A stretch of DNA of 39,518 nt from Metasolibacillus meyeri (GCF_003049505.1 NZ_PYWN01000043.1:1-39518), one strand, 5' to 3'; counted from the stretch's first letter, positions 16,868-25,667 are shown. The notes: generated from the letters alone by a model not told the origin. Translations and numbers: made by a program.

Positions 16868-17923
16868 TTAAATTGATTCAAACACATCATTTGTTTTAGC
16901 ATGTACACGCAATGTTTCTTCGATATCTTGTACGAGCTTCAATTGTGTTTGTTTAAATTGGTCGATATCTGAATGGCTGATGCCTGCTCGTTTTGATTTC
17001 ATTTGAAGCATTTTGCCGTTTTTGCGTGCTAGCTCATCAGATGCGCGCATCAATTTATCTTGCGCTTCTGCCACACGACGCTGTTGATTCATTGTTAAGA
17101 GCGTAGAAATTTGTGTTTGCCACATCGGAATAGTCGTCATCACAGATGCCTGTATTTTATCGATTAAGAGCTGATTGGTTTGCTGCATTAAACGAATTTG
17201 TGGTGCTGCTTGAATGGCGATTTCTCTTGATATTTGCATATCATATAGGCGGCGGTCAAGCCATTCAATGGCCATTTTTTGATCATTTAATTGTTGCAAT
17301 GCCATTGGCTCAGTTGGTTCGACAATAGGAAGCTGCTTTTTCACATCGGCCAGCTTTAATTCACCAGCTGCGATATATACGTTAATTTCCGCAAAATATT
17401 GCTCGTTCAGTTTATATAGATCATTTAATAGTTTGAAATCACGCAATAAACCCATTTGTGCATGTTCTAATTGGATTGCAAGGCGGTCAATTTGCTTACT
17501 CATCCTTTTGTAATGTGTCATGACTTCCTGTGTTGATTGCTTTTGTTTTGAGAAAAACTTGCTTAAAAACCCTTTTTCCTCTTGAACAAGCGCATCGGGA
17601 TTAATTTGCTCTAAATAAGAAATAAGCTGCGCTAATACTTCACCAACTTTACTATGATCTTTTCGATGAATATGCACCGCCATATTGGCAGTAAAATCAC
17701 GAAGAGCTTGCTGAGCCTGTAAGCCGAAAGCAAGCACATTTTCGTATATATGGATTTTTAGTTCGCTCGCTAAACGAAGCGCACGACTTTGATCATGTTC
17801 GCTAAGTGCAGCATAAAGAGGGCTGACAGATTGGTTTACTTGTGCAAGCTGAAATTCTTCTTCTGCAATCTCTGCAAAGCGACTCCCTGCATTTTTAAAA
17901 GCTTCAAATGGATTTTGTTGCAT
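16868..17923 (-). CDS. yaaN: TelA/YaaN-family protein (toxic anion resistance)
   Basis: 351 residues, almost entirely helical and cytosolic. The family blocks are present: MTHYKRMSKQIDRLAIQLEHAQMGLLRDFKLLNDLY in the middle and NQLLIDKIQASVMTTIPMWQTQISTLLTMNQQRRVAEAQ near the C-terminus. Homologues (TelA, KlaA, YaaN) have been linked to tellurite and to cell-envelope antimicrobial resistance, but no enzymatic activity is established. It starts 2 bases after the xpaC stop, the same order as xpaC-yaaN in Bacillus subtilis, so the two should be cotranscribed and act together. The ribosome binding site GGTGGTG lies in the end of xpaC. Confidence 0.9.
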   Translation of the reverse strand: MQQNPFEAFKNAGSRFAEIAEEEFQLAQVNQSVSPLYAALSEHDQSRALRLASELKIHIYENVLAFGLQAQQALRDFTANMAVHIHRKDHSKVGEVLAQLISYLEQINPDALVQEEKGFLSKFFSKQKQSTQEVMTHYKRMSKQIDRLAIQLEHAQMGLLRDFKLLNDLYKLNEQYFAEINVYIAAGELKLADVKKQLPIVEPTEPMALQQLNDQKMAIEWLDRRLYDMQISREIAIQAAPQIRLMQQTNQLLIDKIQASVMTTIPMWQTQISTLLTMNQQRRVAEAQDKLMRASDELARKNGKMLQMKSKRAGISHSDIDQFKQTQLKLVQDIEETLRVHAKTNDVFESI

Positions 17924-17925
17924 GA

Positions 17926-18567
17926 TTATTCACCACCGATTAAACGATCTTTCCTTTTTTTATTTTCTAGCTTGGCAAAATCAAGCTCTAGCTTTAGATG
18001 TTCAATATCAGAGCTTAATGCAAGCTTTAAGTCATCTTCCATTGTAGCATACAAATCCTTTAGTGTTTTGCGTGTTTCTTCTAATGCTAAATGGATTTCA
18101 GTGCCGCCAACCTGCTCTTTTGTTAATAATGTGTATTTGTCTATTAATTGTACAGCCGAGGGGAGGTGTGAGTAAAAGAAATCCTCCACTGCATAAAATT
18201 TTTGTGGATTTGTTTGCACAATACCAATAATTCGTTTTGCCAGTTTATTCATTTCATTGATTAATTTAAAAGAACGAACAGAACGGACGCGTACATATTG
18301 TTGCATAAGTAAAGCTAAGTCATTTTTCGCCAGCTTAATATGATGTTCGATATGATTATACTCTGAGCGCGTTAAGCCAAGCGTTTTGCTGCGTTTCGAT
18401 TTTTGCAATGCTAAGATTCCTTTATTGCTTGCATAATAGCTTGCAATCGTTAACAGCGGCACGATAAAAATGCCTAAATCAAAATTAATAACTGTAATAA
18501 CAAATACAGCAAAGCTAATGATTAAGCTTAGACCATGTCGATTGAGAAAATTCATTGTACTAAGCAT
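17926..18567 (-). CDS. xpaC: XpaC-family membrane protein
   Basis: 213 residues. Two adjacent N-terminal membrane helices (about 10-50: GLSLIISFAVFVITVINFDLGIFIVPLLTIASYYA) are followed by a long charged coiled-coil-like helical region. Family: 5-bromo-4-chloroindolyl phosphate hydrolysis protein XpaC; the name comes from an old phenotype and the true function is unknown. Start ATG 18567 is chosen because GAGGAGG lies about 7 bases ahead; the frame is open to 18630 without a site. Together with YaaN it probably forms a membrane-anchored helical complex (inference from the conserved pair). Confidence 0.87.
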   Translation of the reverse strand: MLSTMNFLNRHGLSLIISFAVFVITVINFDLGIFIVPLLTIASYYASNKGILALQKSKRSKTLGLTRSEYNHIEHHIKLAKNDLALLMQQYVRVRSVRSFKLINEMNKLAKRIIGIVQTNPQKFYAVEDFFYSHLPSAVQLIDKYTLLTKEQVGGTEIHLALEETRKTLKDLYATMEDDLKLALSSDIEHLKLELDFAKLENKKRKDRLIGGE

Positions 18568-18669
18568 TTTCGTACCTCCTCTATATATATTACTACTACT
18601 AAATACGAGCTGGCTGAAAAAAAGTTTCATTAATCTATCTTTTCTTTTTATTTTACGCTAAAAATGACT

Positions 18670-18700
18670 GTAGGCAAAGCCGAAAAATGGCTTTGCCTAC
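18670..18700 (-). terminator. Hairpin after the acylphosphatase gene
   Basis: GTAGGCAAAGCC/GGCTTTGCCTAC, a perfect 12-bp stem. On the minus strand it is followed by AGTCATTTTTA, a weak T-tail. Confidence 0.65.
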
Positions 18701-18717
18701 GAACGAGCACCGAGCGC

Positions 18718-18996
18718 TTATATAATGTCGGTTTTCATCGTTTTATAACCTTTTAAGTCATCAAAAATTTCTAAAGTAAAACGGTTGGATTGTGCTTGTA
18801 GGCTAACTCCTTGCTGAACAAATTGAATAAATTCATCCACAGCTGCAGTTGTTCCTTCAATCTCCGCTTCGATATTATTTTTTTGATTTAATATGCAGTA
18901 GCCTTTTAAACCAAGCTCAAGTGCTTTTTGCTTAATGAAAAAGCGATGACCTGTTCCTGTAGCATCTCCAGAAAATATCACACGTGCACGTTTCAT
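18718..18996 (-). CDS. Acylphosphatase
   Basis: 92 residues, the usual size. Acylphosphatases hydrolyse carboxyl-phosphate bonds such as in carbamoyl- or acetyl-phosphate. Seen are VIFSGDATGTGHRFFIKQKALELGL, where the phosphate loop and catalytic Arg correspond to GxVQGVGFR, and the catalytic Asn in CILNQKNNIEAEIEG. The canonical VQGVGFR is changed to ATGTGHR, so it is a divergent member; Arg and Asn are kept. Start ATG 18996 follows AAAGGAG at 11 bases; the frame is open back to a TTG at 19023. It lies just downstream of the chemoreceptor gene on the same strand. Confidence 0.82.
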   Translation of the reverse strand: MKRARVIFSGDATGTGHRFFIKQKALELGLKGYCILNQKNNIEAEIEGTTAAVDEFIQFVQQGVSLQAQSNRFTLEIFDDLKGYKTMKTDII

Positions 18997-19034
18997 CGTG
19001 AGCCGACACTCCTTTATGACCAATGTTTTTAGCT

Positions 19035-20750
19035 TTAAATAGATTGTCTTTCCTTCAAAATGTATGCAACTAAATCATCAATATAATGCTGTACTTTTTC
19101 GGATGCTTGATTAATTTCTCTTAAGCAATCTTCTGCAACTGAGAGATTACCATTATTGTACGCTTCTACAGCTCGCTTCGCAAATATATGAACTTGCTCG
19201 TGATAGTGGTCTAGTTCGATAAATGATTGCTGTGAGCCTAAACGCTGCTGTGTTTGTTTGTCTAAATACCATTTGCCAAGACGACATTCTTTATGTGTAT
19301 TGACATCGCTAGGCTGTAAATATTCTAAGCCTAAAAACATATTGTAAATGCGCCATGTCCATAAAAGATGATCAGCTTTCGATAACTGTAATAGTGAAAT
19401 ACTTGATAGTGCCACATTATGCTCGGTTGTCAAATCAGAGCGGAAGCGAATAATTTCTTTTCCTAGACTATAAATATCCTGTGATGTCACATCGCTAAAG
19501 TTTTGAATATCCTCTTGAATATTGGCAATATCTGCGATACGACCAGACATATCGTCGAGTGCAGCTGCTTGTTGCTGTGTAATTGCCGCGGTATTTGTCA
19601 CATCGGCATCAATGCTTTCGATTGCTTCGACAATGGAAGAGAGAAGTGGCAAGGATTGTTTTGCTTCATTTGTTGCCTCTTTAATCGTTGTTGTCGTTTC
19701 TTTAATAGATTGTGAAACGGAATTGGAATATGATTTTAGCGCATGTACATTGTTTGAAACTTCCTCTAAAGCGGAGACAGTTCCTTCTGCCAATTTGCGT
19801 ACTTCCTGTGCAACGACTGCAAAGCCTTTCCCATGTTCACCAGCACGCGCTGCCTCAATGGATGCGTTTAGCGCTAATAAATTCGTTTGATCAGCGATTT
19901 GATTAATTAAAATAACGACTTGTTCAATATCACCGACATACTTTTGCAAGTTGGTAAAGCCCTCGACAATCGCTGTAAAAGTTTCCTCCGTTGTGAAAAT
20001 TTCCTGTAATGCATGTTCAATCGCTTGTTGTCCCTCGGCTGCGTATGTAACAGATTCGCCTGTTTTTTCGGCGATACGAGTAGAAGTGCGTGCAACTTCA
20101 GATATGGAAGATGTCAGCTCTTCAATCGCAGCTGATGAGGAGGCAATTTCCTCTGTTTGATTATTTAAGCTCACGACCAAGTCTTTCATGTGCATAATAC
20201 GTGCATGGGCCTTTGTTAATGTCGTTACCTCTGTAATCACTTCTTCCATAAAGCGCTCTACAAAAACCTCTGTTAAAAGCTCCAATTCAATATTAATCGT
20301 TGCTGAAATCGTCTTAAAGAAATCTTGTGAACTAGCTTGCTTATGTAATACATGTGACAGTAAGTAAAATGACAATTGATTCCAAACAACAACCAATTTT
20401 CCGATTTCAAAGCGTTGTTCGCGCAGCATATTAAAAAATTTAATGCGCTGATTGACATAGTCATGGTTCCGCTCTGCATTAAAAAATTGTCCTACGTATG
20501 TTGAGATTTGCTGAGTAGATACAGAATGTCTAGCATCTGGCGCAATTTCCTCTAAATGACGCACTAAAAATTGCTCTAATGATGGATCCGCATCTTGAAT
20601 ATATTTTGAGATCTTTACTAAATTTTGTTGGTCCTGTTGGGAGAAATTATTGAAGACAAGGCTGTCATAAAAACGACCTGTAGCTTGCAAATCCGTTCCT
20701 CTAGCAAAAAAATCATGCACATTTGTTTTTCGTTTGAATGAAGTAAACAA
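19035..20750 (-). CDS. Soluble chemoreceptor: protoglobin-like N-terminus, MCP signalling domain, C-terminal CZB-like domain
   Basis: About 571 residues without membrane helices. Residues about 25-180 resemble a globin-coupled sensor of the HemAT type. The family heme motif RxxIGxxH reads RFEIGKLV here, so the proximal His appears to be Val. An MCP coiled coil follows, with the conserved hairpin tip [39 protein letters not shown] that contacts CheA/CheW. The last 110 residues match the chemoreceptor zinc-binding domain: [22 protein letters not shown] and HYHEQVH supply the His/Cys set. It should signal to CheA from the cytosol. The start is probably TTG 20750, 8 bases after AGGAG; a GTG at 20759 overlaps that site. 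Confidence 0.85.
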   Translation of the reverse strand: MFTSFKRKTNVHDFFARGTDLQATGRFYDSLVFNNFSQQDQQNLVKISKYIQDADPSLEQFLVRHLEEIAPDARHSVSTQQISTYVGQFFNAERNHDYVNQRIKFFNMLREQRFEIGKLVVVWNQLSFYLLSHVLHKQASSQDFFKTISATINIELELLTEVFVERFMEEVITEVTTLTKAHARIMHMKDLVVSLNNQTEEIASSSAAIEELTSSISEVARTSTRIAEKTGESVTYAAEGQQAIEHALQEIFTTEETFTAIVEGFTNLQKYVGDIEQVVILINQIADQTNLLALNASIEAARAGEHGKGFAVVAQEVRKLAEGTVSALEEVSNNVHALKSYSNSVSQSIKETTTTIKEATNEAKQSLPLLSSIVEAIESIDADVTNTAAITQQQAAALDDMSGRIADIANIQEDIQNFSDVTSQDIYSLGKEIIRFRSDLTTEHNVALSSISLLQLSKADHLLWTWRIYNMFLGLEYLQPSDVNTHKECRLGKWYLDKQTQQRLGSQQSFIELDHYHEQVHIFAKRAVEAYNNGNLSVAEDCLREINQASEKVQHYIDDLVAYILKERQSI

Positions 20751-20772
20751 AAAAATCACTCCTATTGGTATT

Positions 20773-20856
20773 TTTATCCTGTATTAATAGGCTATCGCTT
20801 CCCGATTAGATCCGTGAGGGACGAAGACAACGCCACTGATTGAAGGTTCATTTTAT
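20773..20856 (+). mobile_element. Structured repeat element, copy 3 (shortened)
   Basis: Starts TTTATCCTGTATTAATAGGCT and ends CACTGATTGAAGGTTCATTTTAT, matching the two ends of the copy at 767-927, but the middle is deleted or replaced. It lies directly upstream of the chemoreceptor start, so it could hold promoter sequence of that gene. Confidence 0.5.
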
Positions 20857-21160
20857 GTGAGAAAAGACCCTTCTGTAGAAGCCACATTACGCCTATTTTA
20901 TCATAGCAAGTAGGGGAATAGTAGACAGAATAATGGAAAAGTTTTTAAAAAATAATAATATTTATTTTGATGCAGCAATCTGTTCTACAACGAGTAACCG
21001 CAGGAACAAGTTTTTCTTTTGGCGTAGCAACAACAGCTAATAAAATGAAAAGATCGGATGCAAGAGCTAAAAGCTTGAGTTGTCTATATTTTTAATATTA
21101 CAACAAAAATGTAAAAAAAAGGAATACGAATCGATAAAATTCCAATTGGAGGGGATATTG
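20857..21160. other. Intergenic region without recognised gene
   Basis: About 300 bases between the divergent chemoreceptor and a 69-residue gene. AT-rich, with no ribosome-binding-site-led frame longer than a few codons; promoters for both directions must lie here, but none could be fixed with confidence. Confidence 0.4.
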
Positions 21161-21370
21161 ATGAAGGAAAATAAATTAAAAATAGCTGTAGCAACTGTTG
21201 GTAGTATGTTGATTTTAGGTTATGCTACACTACAATTTGTTGAATTATCCAATATACATAAAGCAAATCAGCAAATTATTGAAGAATGCTTTCAAAGCTG
21301 GGCGGATGAAAGTACATTGAAGATTACCAAAGCAGGTGTAGGCGAACTTGTGTCATGTGAAAAGGAATAA
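21161..21370 (+). CDS. Small protein with one N-terminal membrane helix
   Basis: 69 residues: MKENKLKIAVATVGSMLILGYATLQF... gives a single helix at about 8-27, then a polar extracytoplasmic tail with two Cys (ECFQSW near residue 43 and SCEKE at the end), which could form a disulfide. It could be an uncleaved anchor or an exported peptide; no family recognised. Start ATG 21161 has GGAGGGG 6-7 bases ahead; the open frame back to 21080 lacks a site. Terminator follows. Confidence 0.65.
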   Translation: MKENKLKIAVATVGSMLILGYATLQFVELSNIHKANQQIIEECFQSWADESTLKITKAGVGELVSCEKE

Positions 21371-21399
21371 ACGGGTTGTTTGGAAAAGAGAGAGAATGA

Positions 21400-21443
21400 A
21401 AAAGTTGATTTATACCAAGGGTTCAGGTGTAAATCAACTTTTA
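21400..21443 (+). terminator. Terminator after the 69-residue gene
   Basis: AAAAGTTGATTTATACC pairs with GGTGTAAATCAACTTTT around a short loop; 21400-21417 with about 21426-21442. Possibly bidirectional, since a convergent gene ends at 21519. Confidence 0.8.
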
Positions 21444-21518
21444 AAATGGCTAAAAAACTAGTAAAACTCACAACAAGATAATATTTTTAAACCATTGATA
21501 AGCAATCAAGCCTGTTCG

Positions 21519-22892
21519 TTAAAACTTTGAGCAAATCAGTTCACCCGTTGTGGCATTGAGATAGCTGATGTTCTTGTTGGAATTTTTGACACAAAGTTGA
21601 TACATTAATTGCTCTTCATCACCATGCCAAATCAATTGGGCATCGATATTGCGCAAAGCTTGTTGAAATTGCTCGTCGCCAATGACAGGCTTTTTAATAT
21701 ATGCTTTTATTTGATCCACCGTAATACTCGGACCCATTAAAGAATCAACCAGCCCTGTCGTTGCACTGATTGTTAAACGAAATGTTTCGCCCTCAATCAT
21801 TTGGCTTTCTCCATCGTATAGATAAAATTGAAAAGAGAAGCGTTGACTCTTTTCGTTGACAATTGCTTCTTCTTTATCCTTTATTCGTAGAAACGGTAGG
21901 AATTCCTCGAAATAAGTAGCCATAAAGGAACAGGCAATCTCCTGACATTGCTCTTCATTTAGCTGTAAGTCACCAGTTCTTTGTTTGAACCATAAAAAAT
22001 CTTTTATCTTTTTCGTTTGTTGATCGATTCTCACCTTCACTGTATGTTCACTGCGTTCACGAATAAAGCCTTCAAACGTAAGGCCATGTGGAGATTGCCA
22101 ACTTTGATCACGCCAAACAATGACGATGGCATTTTCTATTTCCTCCTCACGAATCCGTGTCATTGAATCTGAGATACCTACGATTTCCTCCAGTGTGCAG
22201 CGCTTTATTTGTGGTTGAACAGAAGGAAACGGAAGATAGGCTTCTTTAGATACATCTTCTTCCTCATGCGGGAATCTTGCTGTGCCAGTAACAGCATCGA
22301 ATAGTTCATAAAGCTGTTCACTCTCATACACGAGGAATAAACCAGATTGTTCAATCGCATAAACATCCTGTGAGAGAAATCGTAGTTGAAGCTGCCATTT
22401 TGCTTGCTGAACGCATTGTGCGAGTAACTTGTTTTTATTAAAAAGTTGCTTCGGTATATTCGGAATTACTTTCGTATAAGGGTTGCATCGAAATTCAATG
22501 ACCTTGCCAGCCGCGCTTACTTCGATAAAGCAATAAGGCTTGTTTAAAGGCACATCTGCAATAAATTGGTGATAGCGAAATATTGTACTTTTTTCTCTTT
22601 CATCTGCTGTAGTTAATGTGAAATATTGCAACGCCTCTGGATACTCCTTCAGCAAAAACGCTTCCGCGATGTGGCGTCTTTCTATAGTGGATAGCTGGAT
22701 ATCGCTCTTTTCCTCATCATCAATCGACAAATTAAGCAGTTGTCCCTTGTGATTTAATGTGATAGCAATCCCATTATTGAAATGCTCATCCGCTGTCCAT
22801 ACGAAAGCAGCTTCACCTTCACGATAATCTTCAATAATTAATTTAAAATGGTTAGGAATTGTGACAAATTGTAATGCTTTCTCCTTTAACAT
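21519..22892 (-). CDS. YcdB/YcdC-repeat (DUF4901-like) protein
   Basis: About 457 residues, no signal peptide or membrane helix. Two repeats of the YcdB/YcdC type are suggested by the recurring pattern ITLNHKGQLLNLS, IEVSAAGKVIEF, ...TKKIKDFLW and ISATTGLVDSLMGPSI, with ERRHIAEAFLLKEYPEAL and the matching later helix EEQCQEIACSFMATYFEEFLPF. Family function is unknown. The start is ATG 22892 or GTG 22904; neither has a strong ribosome binding site. It is transcribed away from a truncated sigma-factor gene. In Bacillales such proteins are often found near sporulation or ECF-type genes, but a link here is only inference. Confidence 0.7.
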   Translation of the reverse strand: MLKEKALQFVTIPNHFKLIIEDYREGEAAFVWTADEHFNNGIAITLNHKGQLLNLSIDDEEKSDIQLSTIERRHIAEAFLLKEYPEALQYFTLTTADEREKSTIFRYHQFIADVPLNKPYCFIEVSAAGKVIEFRCNPYTKVIPNIPKQLFNKNKLLAQCVQQAKWQLQLRFLSQDVYAIEQSGLFLVYESEQLYELFDAVTGTARFPHEEEDVSKEAYLPFPSVQPQIKRCTLEEIVGISDSMTRIREEEIENAIVIVWRDQSWQSPHGLTFEGFIRERSEHTVKVRIDQQTKKIKDFLWFKQRTGDLQLNEEQCQEIACSFMATYFEEFLPFLRIKDKEEAIVNEKSQRFSFQFYLYDGESQMIEGETFRLTISATTGLVDSLMGPSITVDQIKAYIKKPVIGDEQFQQALRNIDAQLIWHGDEEQLMYQLCVKNSNKNISYLNATTGELICSKF

Positions 22893-23025
22893 CTGTGTAT
22901 ACACTTCTTTCTAAAAGAATTATTTTTAAGCCTTCGATAAATGTTGTTTACGCTCGAAAAAATTATGTCATAGTGTAATTAATATTTTCCATTATACTAG
23001 GAGGTGTAAAAAATTGAAAATTTTT

Positions 23026-23052
23026 TGAACAATTTTGGAAGCTGGTAACGTC
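23026..23052 (+). promoter_or_regulatory. Possible ECF-sigma-type promoter
   Basis: TGAACA (23026-23031), 17-base spacer, CGTC (23049-23052). This resembles Bacillus ECF promoters (TGAAAC-N16/17-CGTC) and would give a start near 23060, about 20 bases before GTG 23081, consistent with an autoregulated sigma gene. Confidence 0.4.
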
Positions 23053-23080
23053 TAAGTTATTGAATAGGGAGGTGTTGTTT

Positions 23081-23290
23081 GTGGAGCAGATTGTCGAGCA
23101 ATATGGTGAATATTTATATCATGTAAGCTATTTATATGTGAAGGATAGGCAATTAGCGGAAGAAATTACGCAAGATGTTTTGTTTAAATATGCACAGCAG
23201 CCTGAGAAGTTTCGAGGGGAGGCGTCACTGAAAACTTATTTAACAAAAATAGCCATTCATCGTTGCTACGATGAGCTAAGAAAAAAGTAA
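23081..23290 (+). pseudogene. Truncated ECF sigma factor (region 2 only)
   Basis: 69 residues from GTG 23081 (GGAGG 8 bases ahead). They cover region 2 of an ECF (sigma-70 family) factor: EQYGEYLYHVSYLYVKDRQLAEEITQDVLFKYAQQPEKF and the promoter-melting/-10 helix KTYLTKIAIHRCYDELRKK, then TAA. Region 4, about 60-70 further residues needed for -35 recognition, is missing and is not found in any frame downstream. Instead a 21-bp tandem repeat begins at the very next base. The frame is also open upstream to 23018, where a good AGGAGGTG plus TTG (23014) is out of frame by one base at a T6 run. Probably a remnant; a small region-2-only protein cannot be excluded. Confidence 0.75.
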
Positions 23291-23374
23291 CGATTCGCTC
23301 ATAAGATAGGCAAGTTCGCACATAAGATGCCCATTTTCACACGTTAAGCAGTGAAATTCGCACGCAAGCCTAGC
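23291..23374 (+). repeat. 21-bp-period tandem repeat, array C (4 units)
   Basis: Units start at 23291, 23312, 23333 and 23354, exactly 21 bases apart, with cores CGATTCGCTCATAAG, AAGTTCGCACATAAG, ATTTTCACACGTTAAG and AAATTCGCACGCAAG. This is a sub-type (AAG instead of GAA) of the family at 12685. It abuts the stop codon of the truncated sigma gene; a degenerate fifth unit may follow. Confidence 0.85.
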
Positions 23375-23420
23375 AAACTTAAAAACAGGCGTACATCTGA
23401 TGAGAGAAAGTAGGAGAACA

Positions 23421-23966
23421 ATGAAAAAATGGACAACACGTAGTTCAGAATATGTTTATCAATCAAATTTTGGTCATTTGCGAAAAGATGAATGCGAGCT
23501 GCCAAACAGTTTGCTGATTCAGGATTATTATGTCAACGAATATGCGGATTGGGTGAACGCAGTTGTCCTGACACGTGATTATCAAATCGTCTTAGTGAAG
23601 CAATATCGTTATGCAGCAGAGGATTTTTTCTTGGAAGTGCCAGCGGGAAAACCTGAGCAAGATGAAACATTAGAAGAGGGTATTTTGCGTGAAATTTGTG
23701 AGGAAACGGGCTATGCGTCAAACACTTTACCAATAAAGTTGGGCGAGTTTTTTGTCAATCCTGCCACACAAACGAATAAAGTAGCTACATTTTTAATTAC
23801 GGATGCGTATTACGCAAGCGACCAGCAACTAGATGATACGGAAGAAATCGAGGTCGTCTTATTCGATTTTGATGAATTCGAAAAGTTGCTGCAAGAAAAC
23901 CACATCAACACGCAATTATTTACGGTGACCGCCTATTATTTAGCGAAAAGCAGGCTAGGGCGGTGA
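23421..23966 (+). CDS. Nudix hydrolase, ADP-ribose pyrophosphatase type
   Basis: 181 residues. The Nudix box is perfect: G(5)E(7)REICEETGY around residues 76-98, with the upstream substrate-side LVKQYRYAAEDFFLEVPAGK typical of ADP-ribose pyrophosphatases, and FFVNPATQTNKVATFLI after it. Expected reaction: ADP-ribose to AMP plus ribose 5-phosphate, with Mg. Start ATG 23421 has GTAGGAG just ahead (about 4-5 bases); an in-frame ATG at 23400 has no site. It is distinct from the second Nudix gene at 29802. Its promoter would have to lie in or near the 21-bp repeat array. Confidence 0.88.
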   Translation: MKKWTTRSSEYVYQSNFGHLRKDECELPNSLLIQDYYVNEYADWVNAVVLTRDYQIVLVKQYRYAAEDFFLEVPAGKPEQDETLEEGILREICEETGYASNTLPIKLGEFFVNPATQTNKVATFLITDAYYASDQQLDDTEEIEVVLFDFDEFEKLLQENHINTQLFTVTAYYLAKSRLGR

Positions 23967-24115
23967 AGGTTTTTCATATTGGTTACTTGCAGGCTGCGCG
24001 GAAAATACGGAATAACACAATTACTTCTAGCGCCAGCTTACCCCATATAATTTTACGAATCGTACAACAAAAAAGTCGATATGGTATAATTAAGTTAGTT
24101 TTCCTATGAAATGGG

Positions 24116-24835
24116 GTGTCACCTTTGTGGAATGGCAGTATCATTGAATGGTTGCTAACGATGATTTGCTGGCTTGTCATCATTGTAGTTATGATAAAAA
24201 TTTATCGAAAACAAGAGACGAAGGCGAAAATTTGGAAAGTGATTGTGGCAACGTTTGTTGGTTTAATTTCAGTGTCATTCACATGGACGATTTTTGCTGA
24301 GCCAGTCAAAATTGCAGTTTTGCCACTCGGCTTATGGATTTTATTTGCGATTTTAAAGCACCGTAGAAGCTGGCATACATATCGACAATTTGCATGGCTT
24401 GGTTTTTGGGCAAATTATTTATTTTTAACAGCATTTTTTATCGGCTTATTGCTTGGAAGCTTGTTTTATTCGAAAAAGGAGCTATCCACTTATTTAGCCG
24501 ATGTGAAAGACGCGCAGCTGTTGGCAATTCACCCGTCTGCACAAGAGTCGGTGGAGCTTCATTTACCTACTAATTTTGACGGAGTGAAGGCTGTGCCGAA
24601 TAAGGCATATAGCATTCATATTTGGTATAACGAGAGTGTATTTGGTGAAGGACCAAGAGTGAAAGAGAAATTCCCCTATTTACTTCTTGGTACGCAAGCA
24701 AAAGTAGGTAGTGGCATGCAGCCTACTATTTTCGTGGAACAGAATGGAAAAGGTTTGCTCGTTACAAATAAAGGAAAGCAGTTTTATTTCTCTTTGGAAG
24801 ATTCAATCATTCGTGAGGTGCAGAGGCATGACTAG
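24116..24835 (+). CDS. Membrane protein of unknown function
   Basis: 239 residues. Four likely helices in the first 125 residues (IIEWLLTMICWLVIIVVMIKI, VIVATFVGLISVSFTWTIF, IAVLPLGLWILFAIL, FWANYLFLTAFFIGLLLGSLF), then a soluble domain of about 110 residues with GSGMQPTIFVEQNGKGLLVTN. No family recognised. The start is GTG 24116 or TTG 24125; the ribosome binding site AATGGGGTG overlaps the former. A TATAAT at 24085-24090 may be its -10. It overlaps the next gene by 8 bases, so the two are coupled and probably work together. Confidence 0.65.
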   Translation: MSPLWNGSIIEWLLTMICWLVIIVVMIKIYRKQETKAKIWKVIVATFVGLISVSFTWTIFAEPVKIAVLPLGLWILFAILKHRRSWHTYRQFAWLGFWANYLFLTAFFIGLLLGSLFYSKKELSTYLADVKDAQLLAIHPSAQESVELHLPTNFDGVKAVPNKAYSIHIWYNESVFGEGPRVKEKFPYLLLGTQAKVGSGMQPTIFVEQNGKGLLVTNKGKQFYFSLEDSIIREVQRHD

Positions 24836-25541
24836 AAAACGCATTGTAATGGGGGTTCTTCTTTTACTCATCGTCGCTTTTGCCTCATATAGATTGTATA
24901 TTTCAAAGCCACAGACATTTATACAAGAAGAGGAAATCATCCGTCAACTAAAAGAATTGGCACCTAAGATTGTAGTTCAAACGATTGAAGAAATTATCCA
25001 AGTTGATGATAAGCATTATTTTGTGCCCATTTTAACTGAAGATGGTCGACAAGTTTCCCTTTATTATCAATGGGAGAAAGGACAGTGGCAAATATCTTAT
25101 ATGGGTGTTGGGCAAAACACATCTATATATGGCTGGCAGCTTGACCCTGATGATCCACGCTCAATCGTTTTTGTTTGGCATTTTCCAAAGGATACGATTA
25201 ATAATCTTGATTTATATTTAATTGAGAGGCGCAATGCTTTCGTAAGTGATGGGTATCAATACTATAGGCCCAAAATCCAAATGAAGGAGACGTTTCATAT
25301 CGATAAGCATTATGGCGTACGAGAGGTGTCGGAAGCATTTACACAAGCGATTCACCAGCTTGACGCGAATAGATATGCACAGAGCAGTTTTATTTTTGAC
25401 ATGTTTATGTATCATGAACCACCGCTATTTTATGCAAAATATAGTTATAAAAACGTGCTGTCAGAGGGACAGAATTGGTATGGGCGTGGTGGAAGCCAGA
25501 TTCATTATATTTTAGACGTGACCAATGAAGTATTGGAATAA
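24828..25541 (+). CDS. Membrane-anchored extracytoplasmic protein of unknown function
   Basis: 237 residues. An N-terminal anchor (KRIVMGVLLLLIVAFASYRLY, about 4-24) precedes a soluble domain rich in aromatic residues and beta structure (YFVPILTEDGRQVSLYYQWEKGQWQISYMGVGQNT). No family recognised. ATG 24828 lies inside the end of the upstream gene (ATGACTAG), with GAGGTG about 7 bases ahead. The frame is open back to 24711, but only as overlap. The pair with the upstream gene looks like a small envelope-associated operon. Confidence 0.7.
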   Translation: MTRKRIVMGVLLLLIVAFASYRLYISKPQTFIQEEEIIRQLKELAPKIVVQTIEEIIQVDDKHYFVPILTEDGRQVSLYYQWEKGQWQISYMGVGQNTSIYGWQLDPDDPRSIVFVWHFPKDTINNLDLYLIERRNAFVSDGYQYYRPKIQMKETFHIDKHYGVREVSEAFTQAIHQLDANRYAQSSFIFDMFMYHEPPLFYAKYSYKNVLSEGQNWYGRGGSQIHYILDVTNEVLE

Positions 25542-25633
25542 TAGGCGTAAAGTGTGGGGAAATTCAATTTGTATCGCACCTTTTATTGATTTTTGGCAAT
25601 AGTGACCACCGAAGACAAAGTGCATATTATTAG

Positions 25634-25667
25634 AAAAAAGCCCTGAAAATCAGAAGTTTTCAGGGCT
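25634..25667 (-). terminator. Terminator of the methyltransferase gene
   Basis: AGCCCTGAAAA (25639-25649) pairs with TTTTCAGGGCT (25657-25667). The minus strand continues with TTTTTT, so it mainly serves the minus gene; the convergent plus operon may also use it. Confidence 0.85.

Noticed and set aside
19522-19890. 122-codon plus-strand frame inside the chemoreceptor gene
   Set aside because: Antisense shadow of the coiled-coil region; the minus-strand protein has clear MCP motifs.
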